DNA of 64,000 nt from Notholithocarpus densiflorus (GCA_030021035.2 JARYZH020000001.1:9129428-9193427), one strand, 5' to 3'. Positions 11,244-23,861 are shown, counted from the first letter of the stretch. A program made the numbers and translations. Notes: generated from the letters alone by a model not told the origin.

Positions 11244-12158
11244 AGAGCACTCACAGCAGTGGAGCTATATTGCTATATTGCTATATTTTAGCTCCTAAAA
11301 CATCAAAAGCTTGCTACAGCAGTGGAGCTAAATCTAAAAATTTTAGCTCCATTGCTACAATGCACATCTATAGATAGATGTGCACTGTTCATAAGAGCTA
11401 AAAAAAATATTAATTTTTTATTTTGCATTCACATTACCTTTTTTATTTTTATTTCTCCATTTCATTCTCCGTGTCTCTCTCCTCACTTCCTCTCCATCTC
11501 TTCTTTCTTCCTCCACAGACCTTCTCTCCCTCACCGATCTCACAAGCCCAGCCGCCGACCCTTCTCTCCATTGCCGATCTCACAAGCCCAACCGCCGACC
11601 CTTTTCTCCATCGCCGATCTCACAAGCCCAGCCACCACAGACCCTTCTCTCCATCGCCGATCTCACAAGCCCAGCCGCCACATATCCTTCCGTTTCGCTT
11701 TGCACTCATTCCGTTTCGATCAAGAAGGACCAAGCCATGCCGTTGGCGGTGAAATCGGGCGGTCAGTATCAGTTAGGGCTCAATTCGTCAGTGAAGACCG
11801 TGAAATCGTGCCCCTTGGCGTAGGTCTCGTCGGTCGGAACCAAAACGGACAGGGTATCAGGCATGGGTTTTGGTTTGGCTGTGTTGATTTTTCTGGGTTT
11901 TTGTTTTGTTCTTCTTCACTGGTTTTGATGGGCACGGTGGGGTTGTGGTTGTGCAGTGATTTTTATGAGTTTGACGGTGGTTGTGGCTGTGTGTTGGTGG
12001 TTGAAGAAAATATTATTTTATTGTAGTGTTTATATTATTTTATTGTGTTAAAAACTAAAATAGATCCACTGCTGTAGCATGTGTATAGGTAAAATAGATA
12101 AAGTGACTTTTTGTGTAGCTAAATAGCTAAAATTTTACATCCACTGCTGTGAATGCTC
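11244..12158. mobile_element. Mutator-like TIR element with GC-rich interior (copy 1)
   Basis: The ends are inverted repeats: left AGAGCACTCACAGCAGTGG, and the right end read backwards GAGCATTCACAGCAGTGG. Flanks TTACAAGTT (11235-11243) and TTACAACCT (12159-12167) match at 7 of 9 bases, fitting a 9-bp Mutator-type target duplication. A second 'acagcagtggagctaaat' block lies inside the left end. The interior is much more GC-rich than the surroundings and holds an open frame (11322-12026, 234 codons) made partly of tandem repeats. It has no transposase domain and resembles a gene-fragment-carrying (Pack-type) non-autonomous element. Confidence 0.65.
11534..11698 (+). repeat. Four tandem 40-43 bp units inside the TIR element
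   Basis: Units starting 'ccgatctcacaagcccarcc' lie at 11534, 11574, 11614 and 11657 (periods 40, 40, 43). Since 40 is not a multiple of 3, the reading frame shifts between units, which argues against selection on a protein. Confidence 0.85.
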
Positions 12159-12167
12159 TTACAACCT

Positions 12168-13000
12168 TTTTATTGTTTTGTGAACATACTTGTCCACTCT
12201 TTAAGACCTTGTTACTACTTGTTAGTTGCACGAACCTGCAATCGTTGAAAGCATTTTATATTTTTGTGATTGTAGTTTTCCTCCTTTGTGCCATTATTTT
12301 GGGACCCTCCATTGTTATCGTGCCTTTCATGGTTGTCCATTGCATAAGCCTGCAAGTTCTCTCTTTCTCTGTGTGATATGTGTAGAAAAGGCAATATGGT
12401 GGTCCATGAACTTCCAAAGTAGTTTAATTAGTTTTGCAAGGGCTCCTTTTGACTAGGGGTTTTCCTTTTAGGGTATTTGCTGCAAGAAGAGACCAGGGAA
12501 GAAGAAATTCAAAAGGCACAAGCCGCACAACAAGAGAAGGAGAGATAAAAGCAGCTATGCCCTGCCAAATGTTAACCCTTAATAAAAATAATAAAGTTAG
12601 GAACACAACAAAATTTCACAACATTTTCAAATTAGCCTATTCAACCTAAGGACTCATCATCATCATTTGCAATTTATAATTTTAATTAAACTATAGATTA
12701 TTTTTGGAATGTTGTGAAATTGTTGTGATTTTTGTTATGTTTATATATAGCATGACTCCTACGTACCTATATACAAGAAATTATTCAGTACTTTAAGAGG
12801 ACCACATCATCTATGCCTAATGGTCCACATGCAATAATATAATGCCATCTGTTCAATTTAATTGATCGATCATTCATGCCACCATCCAAATAAAAAGTAA
12901 ATTATATATTCACCATCAACCCCCACTCCTTATCTATGGTGCGATTGGTCCTCTAAAAATAAAAAATCATAGCAACATCAACATTTGAAAATCAATTGCC
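12168..13000 (+). other. Unassigned sequence, possibly a decayed gene fragment
   Basis: Around 12426-12600 a purine-rich stretch gives, in one frame, an E/Q/A-rich helix-like run (LLQEETREEEIQKAQAAQQE) ending in stops. It follows a 'cttttagg' acceptor-like site. I do not recognise it, and no upstream exon can be joined. The rest is AT-rich. Confidence 0.2.
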
Positions 13001-13002
13001 AA

Positions 13003-13123
13003 AGGCCTTGTAGCTGAATTGGCACCTCCCTATGCACAAAGTGCTTGGGGGTCTAGGGGGGAAAGAGTTCGAGTTGCGAGGTTAGCAGTATGTTGTAATT
13101 ATTTCTAAAAAAAAAAAATTTGA
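13003..13123 (+). mobile_element. tRNA-derived SINE with A-tail
   Basis: It begins 'ccttgtagctgaattggc' (A-box-like TAGCTGAATTGGC). A B-box-like GAGTTCGAGTTGC follows about 50 bp later, and it ends in 'taattatttct' plus a run of A at about 13109-13119. This is the layout of plant tRNA-derived SINEs. The target duplication is not certain ('tttgaaaatcaatt' recurs on both sides, at about 12983-13000 and 13119-13133, and may be it). Confidence 0.6.
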
Positions 13124-13284
13124 AAATCAATTATTTATATTAGGTTTAGCTAACTTTGGGGTTTCTATGCCTAGGCCTTCACAGCATCAAGATAGAAGAG
13201 AAGTCAAAACCTAGGCATGGAAGAAGTATGACATGTTTAGATATGGAATGGTGGCAACATCAAGTCCTTGTTTGCCCTTAAGGA

Positions 13285-13457
13285 AAAGTCTAGAATCACA
13301 AAACTTTTCACAATTTCTTGCCACAATTGTGACATGATAGAGTGTGATTGGTGAAGAAAAAATGGTGGGTCCTTGCGAAAGTGATGGTTAACCATTCATA
13401 GTTTATAATGTCAAAGTTGTGGCAAAACAATTGTGGAATAATTTGTGATCTAACTAT
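13285..13457. mobile_element. MITE, family A copy 1
   Basis: A short element with long imperfect TIRs. The left end contains TTGCCACAATTGTGACAT and the right end, read backwards, contains TTGCCACAACTTTGACAT, each preceded by a 'agtctagaatcacaaa'-like word. A homologous copy lies at 39132-39312. A more decayed relative may sit in the DUF810 second intron (about 30437-30590). It encodes no protein. Confidence 0.65.
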
Positions 13458-13677
13458 TCATGACGTGGCTTGGGGAGTTCTGACTTTCCATAAAAGGATG
13501 AGTTGACTCACACTTGCAGTAGACGAATATTGGTATGAGGTCCTATTTATTTGATTTTGTCACTATTGTTGATCCAAACACGTCAATGTTATCAGAGTGA
13601 TTTAGAATAGTTACTTTTTTTTTTTCTTCTAATGAAAGGAAATGTAACGAGTTTTATAGAAATTCTTTCTATCCTTA

Positions 13678-15439
13678 GCCTTCGTTTGGGAGGAGGGAAT
13701 CGAATAGAATGAAAAAATATATTTTTAGAATATTCTTCCCTTCTCTTGTTTGAGAGTTTTAACGGAGGAAATAGAAAGTTCATTCCCTTGTTTTGGAGTT
13801 TAGGTGGGAGGGAATGGAATGGTTAGGAGGGAACATTAATTCCCTCATTTTCCCTCAAAACCTCAAATTTTCATTCCCCCAAAACTGGGAGGAATAAGAG
13901 GGAATGAAATTAGGTTTAATGAAAATTTTATTGAAACTCCTAAATTACCCCTTGAATCTTGGCCCTTTTTATTCTCAACCAGTCGTATGAATATTTTTGC
14001 TCTCACTTTGCTGCTCTTTCTTTCTTTCACTTCTGTTTTGATTTCATTGATTTATTTACTATTAAAAAGCTTTTGTTAATATACGTATTCTATGAATGCT
14101 AGTGTATCCTGTGAGTTTTTCACTTGCATGAAGTTTAATTCCTATTATTGTCTTTTGTGTGAATGCTAGTGTACTATATGTATTCTACAATTATTCATTG
14201 GTTTCTTCAAAACTGTATGATTACCTGCTTGCCTTAGTTAAGTCCAGCCGTACCCAACTAGCTGAACCCAACTGTTAAATTTTCACTTGTATGACATTTA
14301 ATTCCTATCATTTTCTTTTGTGTGAATGCCAGTGTACGTGTTCTGTAATTATCCATTGGTTTCTTGAAAACTGTATGACTACGTGCTTGCCTCAAATAAT
14401 TAGTTTTGAATGTTAAATTAAGTCCATTTGTTTTAATCAAATAGACCTTAGAATCATTAGACTATAGAGCCTTAGTTTTTGAATTTAAAATTAAGTCCAG
14501 ATACCTTAATAAATTGTGTCTGAGTTATTGGTCTACTGTGCAACAAGTTGTTTATGTTATTGAATCCCAAACAAAATTAATGTTTATAGTTTAATAGTTT
14601 TATTTTTAGATTAGTTGCAACACATTCATAATTAGTTAGACTATATCATCTCAAAGCATCTTTTATAAATACAAAGGTCTTGTAAAATAATCCAGTGAGA
14701 GGAACCATTTACACCATTTTATCCAATTTCTATTTTCTTTATTATTATGATAGAACATGTGCCCATAATTTTTTTAAGTGGGACTAATATCATAACTAAT
14801 TTTTTACTTAGATGGTTTTGAATGATGAGGTACTTAAGACCATGAGCACAAATGTGTCCTATTGACACTAATGTCTAGGCCTAAAAATTTAAAAAAGTGT
14901 GAAATTTCTTGGCTAACTTCAGATTTGCTTTATTTTGTTATTTTATTTTGTTTTGGCAAGACTCATTACATAAGTCTTTTTTTTTTTTTTTATATACCAT
15001 GCATGGAACTTAAAAGATATTTTTTTGCATTTTAAGACAATGTTTATTTTGTTGACAATAAATATGTGATGCGTGAATTGTTTTGAATTTTGTCGACAAT
15101 AAATATGTAGTTTACTATTATTATTTCTTTGAATTTTGAAAGTAAATAATAAGCAAATTCACATGGAGTGTAAATTAGAATAATTTTTTATGTTCTTTAA
15201 AATGAGGGGTATAATAGTAATGTTATTATAAAATAATTTCATTCCATTCCTTCCAATGCCACTTCCAAACAATGTTACTTACATTCCATTCCTTTCCATT
15301 CTTTTCCATTCTTTTATTTTAAAACATCCAAACAAGATTTTTTAATTCCATTCCATTCCATTCATTTCCCTACTTAAATACATTTCATTTCTTTAATGAC
15401 CATTTTATTTAATTCCTTTATGAACTCCTAAACAAAGCC
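13678..15439. mobile_element. PIF/Harbinger-like non-autonomous TIR element, about 1.76 kb
   Basis: The left end GCCTTCGTTTGGGAG and the right end read backwards GGCTTTGTTTAGGAG agree at 12 of 15 bases. Both sides are flanked by TTA (13675-13677 and 15440-15442), the 3-bp target duplication typical of PIF/Harbinger. Subterminal regions are rich in 'attccattcc' words. Two diverged copies of an internal segment of about 120-130 bp (about 14117-14240 and 14281-14400, sharing 'attggtttctt.aaaactgtatga') form an internal duplication. No transposase frame is visible. Confidence 0.65.
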
Positions 15440-16594
15440 TTAGTTTCCTGTTACTCAGAAACCAAAGACTAATTTAAGTGAGAAAGAAAGACGGAAGACA
15501 AGTGTTTAGGACAAAAAATGTTCAGTTATTTAAAAAAAAAAAAACTTGGCCTACCAATTACCAAACCAAGGATTAAAGATGAAAACCTCACCTGCACAGC
15601 ACGTACTCCATTTCCAAAATGTACCTATGATCAAAATTTTTTAAATTCAATTTATTGAAATGTAAATAAGATCAAATTCTCAAAGTTAGCAACAGTGCAC
15701 AAAATGAGATCATTGAAACTTAAGGGTCTGCTTAGTTGGAGTGAAAAAGTTGGAGGATAGAAAATTGGTAGGAAGATGGAAAAATATGTAGAAGGATAGT
15801 AAAGATTTAGTTTTTCCTTGTGTGTTTTGTTGGAAGGGTGGAAAAATCTTTTGCTTAGTTGAAGAGAAAAGTAGGATGATAGAAAGTATAGTTTATATAA
15901 ATTGACTCTTATATGCTTACTACATAATATGTAAGAAATAATTTATTTGTACTCATTAAGAGATTAAATTCTATAAGGATGTGGTGTAAAACTCATGTTT
16001 TACCCCTCCAATCCCAACATGCCATATCATCTTATTACATATTTAAGAATAAACACAATCACACTCAATCAGTTCTAATACCCATATATAAATCCAACCA
16101 AATTGAGAATTTATTGAGATGTTATTAGGTGTGGTAAGATGTATTGAATTTTACGTAAAATGCTGATATGACAATCACTTATTAGATGGTATAAAACATG
16201 GGTTTTATACCACATCTTTATAGAATTTAATCTCACTCATTAAATAATATAAAAATTAACACATCATACATATCAATTTTTATTATTTTTCTTTGTTACC
16301 AAACAATACCCACTTTTTTGTAATCATTAAATAAGAAAATTACAATTATTTAAAATAAGAAACACCTTAAGTTCTCAATCTCATTTTCTTAAATTAACCA
16401 TTTATTTGCATTAGGAACATAACTTTTGCATACTACAACTGTTCAGGTTCTTAATTTAAACAAATACGAAAAATTAAAAATTAAAATTAAAAACTTGTTG
16501 GAGGGAGCTCAATAAAAAATAGTATACAATAAAAATAAAATAAAAGGCTGGTGGTCTCACAACTTCACCCATATTATTTTCGTTATAATCCCTT

Positions 16595-17752
16595 AGAGCA
16601 TTCCCATCAAGAATGCTAAAAAATATACCATTTAACATCTTAAAACACTACTTTTTTTTTTAACACTCCACTTTATATTATACCCAACATCAAATATCTT
16701 ATATTTTTTAACACTTCATTAAAATATTACTTTCTTTGTTATTTTTTAATTTTTTTATTGTCAATGTATCTCTTTCTCTTTCTTTCTTCCTCTCTCTTTC
16801 TTTGTGTATATCTGTTCTCCCAAACAAAAACACCCAACCTATCACTCAGGGCCACTGCCAGCCACCACCATTATCAGAAAACCCAAGCCACCACCCACCA
16901 TCAGAAAACCCAAGCCACTGCAAAATCGAAACCCAACACTGCAAAATTGAAACCCACTGCCACTGCCCACTGCCATTGCCACTGCCACTAACCACCACAA
17001 CCCACACCCACTGCAACAGCCACCACAACCCACACCCACAGCCACAGCCACCACCGCCCATAACCTCAAATCCCAACCACTGAAACCACAAACAAGTTAC
17101 AAACCCAAAATCAAACCACAAACCCAAAATCAAATCACAACCAAGTCACAAACTCTAACCCACAACTGCTGAACCACCAAGAACAAATTTCACAAACTCA
17201 GACTCATGAAGTAAAAATTTCACAAACTCAAACCCACGAGGAACATAATTGATTGGTTGACAACAAGCAGTGAAACTGAGTGGTGGCATTGGGATTTGGC
17301 GTCTCTGCCGGGTACTGAATTGGAGTCTAGGTGTTTTGGGTGGACTGATCAGACCCTCACCGATCAAAGACCCACACCAATCTAACCCATGTCGATCAGA
17401 ACCCAGACCCATGAACCTAGACCCACAAACCCAGATCCACAAAATCAAATCACCCCGCTGGACCACAACCATCAGACCACGACGCACGACCCATGACCAT
17501 CGCCGGACCACAACCATCAGGAAAGAGAAGAGAGAAGTGAGAAGTGAGAGTCGGTGAGAATATATATATATATTTTTTTTTCTTTTTACAATCCAGCTAC
17601 AGTGAGCTGTTATCAATAACAGCTCATTGTAACTCAATGCTAAAATTTTTAGGATTTAGCATCTTTATTATAGGTGTGTTTTTGTGATTTGAGGTGTTAA
17701 AAATGCTAAAAAATAGCATTTAGCATTTTTAGCACCTTTAATGACAATACTC
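16595..17752. mobile_element. Mutator-like TIR element with GC-rich interior (copy 2)
   Basis: The left end AGAGCATTCCCATCAAGAAT and the right end read backwards GAGTATTGTCATTAAAGG are imperfect inverted repeats, followed on both sides by several 'atgctaaaaaat' words. Flanks TAATCCCTT (16586-16594) and TTATCCATT (17753-17761) match at 7 of 9. The interior (about 16760-17560) is C/A-rich with repeated 'accacaacccacaccc' and 'caaacccaaaatcaaa' words and produces proline/histidine/threonine-rich frames on both strands with no recognisable domain. The overall design matches the element at 11244-12158. Confidence 0.55.
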
Positions 17753-18074
17753 TTATCCATTTCTCTCATGAAATCATCTCACTCTCAGTACTGATTCCTC
17801 TCCCTTATTCTTTTTTCTTTGTCACTTTCCTCTTCTCCTTTCACTTTCACATTTCTTACTTGCATGTCAACTAATCTTAGTTGCATTTCCCAAAAAAAAA
17901 AAAAAAGAAAGATCTCATATGCTCACCGAAGTCCCAGGTATTTCTGTTTTCTTCTCTTTTTTTTTTTTTAAAAAAAAATTTTTATTTTTCATTTTATGAA
18001 AAGGCATTCATTTCCAACCAATGATACTTCAATCAAATTTTTTTTTTTTTAATTCTATGTTAAATAATAGTTGA

Positions 18075-18585
18075 TGATGGGACTGACGAAATCAACTACA
18101 AACGAACTTAATAAGACAGACGAGACCATTCTCTAAGACGAGCCTAAACAAGTGCCCACGTCACTGACGAGGGTAGCAGGATCATTCAATACTGCCAATA
18201 ATGCCTCGGACGGTTACAAAACCAGCTGTACAGACCGTTGGGAGCATATTTAAGCCCCATTACTAAGTAGGAGGCGTTATCAAGAAAGGCATTAACACTA
18301 CAATATCAACCACAACGGCTAGAATCCAAGGCAACATATATAAAGCCTTCACATTACCAACAGAAGGTACATAGAGATACTTAGAGATTTTTCTTGCTCT
18401 GATATATTGCATTATTCTTTTCCAAAGAGTTTCTTGATACTGACTTTAGCATCGGAGACGTTGTGGCAGGCACCACACCGGTGACCATTCTAAGGAAGCT
18501 GATATACCATTCCTACAATAACAGAGATAACATCTTGGCTCCGTCTGAACGCAATCACTTAGACTGATGAATCTGCACTTCATCA
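18075..18585 (+). repeat. 5' LTR of the Tat-lineage element
   Basis: It starts TGATGGGACTGACG and ends CTTCATCA, giving short inverted ends TGATG/CATCA. A TATA-box-like 'catatataaagcc' lies near 18335-18347, fitting the U3/R promoter. Confidence 0.95.
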
Positions 18586-18606
18586 GTTTGGCGCTGTTTG
18601 TGGGGA
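18586..18606 (+). promoter_or_regulatory. Primer-binding site of the LTR retrotransposon
   Basis: Immediately after the 5' LTR comes 'gtttggcgctgtttgtgggg', resembling the TGGCGCCG-type primer-binding sites of plant Ty3/gypsy elements. The exact tRNA was not determined. Confidence 0.6.
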
Positions 18607-18660
18607 GGAATTTTCGCATTCAGATTCGAAAGCGTAGTTTCCATCAACTTTTACATTCAG

Positions 18661-20460
18661 ATGGAGTCCAATCAAGATTCTGCAGCCTTGGCTTAGCAAG
18701 TCCAAGCTCTTGTGGCCACCGTTGAAGAACTTACCAGGTAAAATCAGGAAATGAAGCTACGACTCCAACAGGAGGAGAATCGGTCCAAAGGCAACCTGGG
18801 GGACGAGGGAAATAGTCATAGAGAAAGTGACCATTGAAGACCTACTACTCCAGATGAGCAGAATTCGGATCTTCTTCGAGAGATGAGGAAAGAGATGGAC
18901 GAACTGAGGAACGCCATCAAGGAGAAAACTGACCAGAGTGTGGATAGATTGGTCAGGGTAACAGACTCGCCCTTCACTACGGCAGTCCTAGAGTGTCCGG
19001 TGCCATCAAAATTTCGGCTACCCCAACTCGAGCCATTTGAAGGGCTTAAGGACCCCCAGGACTACCTCAACACCTTTAAGACGACGCTAGGCCTTCAACA
19101 GCCACCTGACGAGATACTGTGCCGTTCCTTTCCCACTACTTTCAAAGGAGCGGCAAGAGAATGGTTCACCAAGTTGTCAACATTGTCCGTCGATAGCTTC
19201 GAGCAGCTGAGTAACACCTTTTTACGCCACTTCATTGGAGGACAACGCCTAAAGAGGCCAGCGGACCATTTACTCACCATTAGACAAGGAGAGAAAGAAA
19301 CCCTGAGGTCGTACGTATAACGCTTTACTCGGGAGACCTTGGAGGTAGACGAAACTGACGACAAGGTGCAGCTGACGACCTTCAAAGCGGGATTGAGGTC
19401 CAGAGAGTTCGTGGCTTAACTTGCGAAAAATCCTCCTAAGACGATGGCAGAGATGCTCTTGAAAAGCCAGGAGACAAGCAAAAGAAGGAGGACAACCGCA
19501 GAGGACAAAAAAGGGAGCGCCTAGACCGTTGGACTAATAAAGGGAGTAAAAGAAAGGATGAGAGACCTCCCAGAACGGTAAAATTCACTCTTTTACTTAT
19601 GCCTATTGATAAAATTTTGACGCAGATTAAGGATGAGCACTACCTCAAATGGCCAAGACCATTACATTCATCCCTTAACGTCCGTGATAAGAATAAGTAC
19701 TGCTGGTTTCACAAGGATCATGGCCACTATACAAAAGATTGCCGGGACCTGAAAGAACAGATAGAGGAGTTAATACGGAAAGGAAAACTGCAGAAATACA
19801 TAAAGAAGGGGGAGTCTAGTAAGTTCAGAGATGGCAATAAGAGCCAGCACGAGTCCTCGTCCAAGGACCGTCCGTTCCAACCTCCACAGGATGCGATCGG
19901 GGAGATAAAGACGATTGTAGGGGGGCCATTCACAGGAGGGTCATTTAGATCCCTTAAGAAAGCATGCCAAAGGCAAGTGAACAGCGTCCACATGATACCT
20001 TTGTTTAAGCAAAGACGGACGGACCAGGACATGTTTTTCAACGAAGGAGATGCTAGGGGAGTGAAGCAGCCTCACAACGACCCCTTAGTCATAATGCTCA
20101 CTATAGAAGGATTCAATACTAAAAGGATCCTCGTGGACAATGGTAGCTCCGCAGACATTATCTACCTTCCTGCTTTTCAGCAGCTGAAGCTAGATTCCAA
20201 GAGACTGCACCCATTTGACTCCCTCCTCGTCAACTTCAGTGGAAATAGGGTATATATTAAGGGCATAGTGACATTGACAGTAACAGTAGGGACCTACCCG
20301 AGGCAGTTGACTCGTAAGTTAGACTTTTTGGTGGTAGACTGCCCCTCATTTTACAATGTGATTATTGGAAGGCCCACACTCAACTGATGGAAGGCAGCCA
20401 CGTCTACCTATTGCCTAAAGGTAAAGTTCCCAATAAAGAATGGTGTTGGCGAGGTGAAAG
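18661..20460 (+). pseudogene. Retrotransposon gag and protease region, interrupted
   Basis: The frame opens at the ATG at 18661. A gag core lies at about 19000-19440 (FRLPQLEPFEG, then AAREWF). Further on a cysteine/histidine segment (CWFHKDHGHYTKDC, about 19700-19742) stands where the nucleocapsid knuckle is expected. The protease motif DNGSSADIIYLP (about 20139-20174) marks the aspartic protease. In-frame stops occur at 18694, 18739, 18835, 19318, near 19418 and 19523, and at 20385. It would assemble the particle and cleave the polyprotein, but is not translatable as one product. Confidence 0.9.
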
Positions 20461-21980
20461 GAGATTAGGTCCTAGCTAGAGAGTGCTACCAGGCCGTCCT
20501 GGCTGCAAAGGAGAACCATACCTGGATGATCAAAGAAAATGAGGAAGATAAAGTGGAAGCCCTGAAAACAGTGGAACTGGTCGAAAGAGAGGTAACCAAG
20601 ACGACAAGAATAGGGACGACGCTAAGTCCCGAGATGAGAACAAGGCTTGTCTAGTTCCTTAAAGAAAACCTAGATGTCTTCTCATGGAGTCACGAGGACA
20701 TGCCAGACATATCTCCAGAAGTCATTCAGCATAAGTTGAATATGGACCAGAAGAGAAAACTCATCCAGCAAAGATGAAGAGTCTTCGCCCCTGAACGAGA
20801 CCAAGCGGTTACAGACGAGGTTAACAAACTTTTGACAGCATGCTTCATCCGAGAAGTGTACTATCTTGACTGGCTCGCAAACGTCTTCCTAGTGAAGAAA
20901 GCAAATGGGAAGTGGAGAATGTGCGTGGACTTCACAGACCTGAACAAGGCGTGCCCAAAAGGATAGTTTCCCTTTACCAAGAATAGACCAGCTTGTAGAT
21001 TCTACAGCCGGGCATAAGTTGCTGATGTTCATGGACGCTTTCTCAAGATACAATCAGATAAAAATGGCTGAAGAAGATCAGGAGAAAACTGCTTTCATCA
21101 CAAGTCAAGGGCTCTATTGCTATAAGGTAATGCCCTTTAGACTAAAGAATGCAGGAGCTACTTATCAGAGGTTAGTGAACAAAATGTTCAGCAAACAAAT
21201 CGATAGGAATATGGAAGTATACGTGGATGATATGCTCGTCAAGAGTAAAGAAGAACTTGCCCATCTGGACGACCTGAAGGAGACATTCGCCACCTTTAAA
21301 CAATACCAGATGAAGTTGAATCCTAGTAAGTGTGTTTTTGGTGTAGCTTCAGGGAAATTCTTGAGATTCATGGTATCCTAGAGAGGAATAGAAGCAAACC
21401 CGAAGAAGGTGCAAGCCATAATCAACATGGCATTGCCCAAGATCGTCAAGGAAGTCCAGAAGCTCACAGGAAGGATTGTAGCTCTCAATAGGTTCGTCTC
21501 TAGAGCGACGAAAAAATGCTTGTCCTTCTTCAAGACCTTGAAGCAAGCTTTCGCCTGGACCGACGAATGTGAAGCAGCGTTTCAGGAACTCAAACGTTAC
21601 TTGAGTAATCCACCCCTCTTAAGTCCGTCCAAGGAAGGGGAAAATTTATATTTGTACCTGGCAGTATCAGCTACAGCCGTGAGTGTAGCCCTGATTAAAT
21701 AAGAAGGCAAGAAATAGCTCCCAGTTTACTACGTCAGCCAAGCTTTCCAAGGTGCTGAGGCCAAGTATCCAAGAATTGAAAAGATTGCATTCGCGTTAAT
21801 AGTAGCCTCACGCAAACTGAGATAGTATTTTCAAGCAAATCCTATCCTGGTGATGACGGACCAACCCATCAAAAAGTCCATGAACAAACCTGAGGCAGCT
21901 GAGAGAATGGTTCAGTGGGCAATTGAACTCAGCCAATTTGACATTGAGTACCATCCCAGGACAGCCATTAAGGCATAAGC
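20461..21980 (+). pseudogene. Reverse transcriptase and first RNase H region, interrupted
   Basis: Reverse transcriptase blocks are readable: NGKWRMCVDFTDLNKACPK (about 20909-20960), FMDAFSRYNQI, FRLKNAGATYQR, and the catalytic YVDDMLVKS near 21220-21247. The RT-linked RNase H follows (about 21540-21960), with DQPIKKSMNKPEA near its end. A one-base length change near 20961 shifts the frame between the CVDF block and the next motif. Stops lie near 20466, 20654, 20775, 21379, 21700, 21716, 21824 and 21977. Confidence 0.9.
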
Positions 21981-21981
21981 T

Positions 21982-22425
21982 TTGGCGGAATTCATCGCCA
22001 AATTCACCTTCTCGGACGAGGACAGTCTCACCAACGAGGCCGAACGATGGACGGTACAGACCGATGGTTCGTCAGCCCAAAATAGGGGGGGAGTAGGGGT
22101 CGTCATAACCACCCCTAACGGAGAAGTGCTCAAATACGGAGTTCAACTGAAATTTTCGGCCACTAATAACGAGGCCGAGTATGAAGGAATACTGATGGGA
22201 TTGAGACTCGGAAAGACACTTAGAGTTAAGAACCTGTTAGTCCAAAATGATTCAAAGTTGGTGATAGGGCAGATCAAGGAGGAGTATGAAGCAAAGGAGG
22301 AGAGAATGCAGAAATACCTCAGGCTGATGAAACATCTGACTCAGGAATTTGATAAGGTGGAATTTGTACAGATCCCTAGAAGCCTAAATATGGTAGCAGA
22401 CGAAGTTGCGAAGATGGCATCGTCG
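21982..22425 (+). CDS. Second (archaeal-type) RNase H domain of the Tat element
   Basis: This part is open. It shows TDGSSAQNRGGVGVVI (first catalytic aspartate and glycine-rich strand), ATNNEAEYEGILMGL (catalytic glutamate), VQNDSKLVIGQI (second aspartate) and SLNMVADEVAKMAS (last aspartate helix). An extra archaeal-like RNase H between the RT-RNase H and integrase is a hallmark of the Tat lineage. It would cleave RNA in RNA-DNA hybrids during reverse transcription. It belongs to the broken polyprotein and has no start of its own that I trust. Confidence 0.85.
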
Positions 22426-23760
22426 GAAGAAGGGGCGACGAGCATGGGCTTGGTGATGGAAGTCCAGAAACGCCACAGCATTGAAGAAGTTCCAACATTT
22501 GTGATCCAGAGCACAAACAGTTGGATGACACCGATCGTGTCTTTCCTCCAAGACGGGCACCTCCCTCAGGAATCAGAGGAGGCCAAGAAGATCAAGAAGA
22601 GGGCGGCCAAATTTACGATCCTTAATGACACCTTATACAAGAGAGGCTTCTCCATGCCTTACTTGAAGTGTGTCGACGAAGAGGAAGGCAAGTACATTCT
22701 GGAAGAAATCCACGAAGGAGTTTGCGGGGACCATGCTGGCCTTAGATCCCTGGTAAGCAAGGTCGTTCGAACATGTTATTTCTGGCCTACTATGTAGGTG
22801 GATGCAGTAGAGCTCGTCAAGAAACGTGACAAGTGCTAAAGGTTCGGGAATGTCCAGTGACTTCCAGCAGAGAGACTGACGACGATAGCATCCCCGTGGC
22901 CGTTTGCGCAATGGGGAATCGACATCGTCGGCCCATTGCCCCTAGGTAAAGGTCAGGTAAAATTCCTACTAATTGCTATTGATTACTTCACAAAGTGGGT
23001 CGAAGCAGAGGCACTAGCAACCATCACTGAAGCAAGAATCCGGAGTTTCGTGTGGAAGAATATAATTTGCAGGTTCGGGATCCCAAGGACGATCATATCA
23101 GATAATGGGCTGCAGTTCGACAGCCAAGGTTTTAGGGACTTTTGTTCAGGCCTAGGCATCAAGAACCAGTTCTCATCCCCAGGGCATCCACAGGCGAATG
23201 GACAGACGGAGGTGACGAATCGGACACTACTCAAGATTATCAAGGCTAAGCTAGATGACGCGAAAGGTGCCTGCCTAGAAGAATTGCCCAACGTCTTGTG
23301 GGCCTACAGAACCACAGTAAAAACCCAAACAGGAGAAACCCCCTTCAGACTAACTTATGGCACCGAGGCAGTAATCTCGGTCGATGTGGGAATAACCAGC
23401 ACCAGGCGAGAAGTGTTCCACGAAGAAAATAATGATGACCAGCTACGAGTCAATCTGGACTGTCTAGAAGAAGTGAGAAAGAAAGCCTCCGACAGGATGA
23501 CAAAGTACTAACAGAAGATGGGTACTACAACAAGTGAGTAAAGCTCAGACGACTTGACATAGGAGACCTCGTCCTACGCAAGGTCACCCAAGCAACCATA
23601 AACCCTGCCCTAGGAAAGCTCGGCCCTACATGGGAAGGGCCCTACTGGGTAGTCAATTACTCCAGACAAGGCAGCTACCACCTGGAGACCCCAGACGGCT
23701 AGAGACTCCCGCGTCTATGGAACATTGAGCACTTGAAGAAGTACCACCAATAGATGTAAT
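22426..23760 (+). pseudogene. Integrase region of the Tat element, interrupted
   Basis: An N-terminal zinc-binding region (HEGVCGDHAGLRSL ... KKRDKC) is followed by the catalytic core: GIDIVGPLPLGKGQ (first aspartate), IISDNGLQFDSQGF (second aspartate) and QANGQTEVTNRTLL (glutamate), giving D, D, E. The C-terminal part, WAYRTTVKTQTGETPF and TYGTEAVI, is typical of plant Ty3/gypsy. Stops lie near 22795, 22837, 22858, 23509, 23538 and 23702. A TAG at 23752-23754 may be the original end. Confidence 0.9.
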
Positions 23761-23861
23761 CAACAATTGTATTCATTCACGAAAGCAATAAAAGGAGTTA
23801 TTCAGCCAATATCTTAATGTGAACCGATCTTATAATGTGAATGTCGCCCCATAATGATTAC

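Noticed and set aside
16736..17133. Proline/histidine/threonine-rich open frames on both strands
   Set aside because: They come from C/A-rich simple repeats inside a TIR element; several overlapping frames are equally open and none shows a domain.
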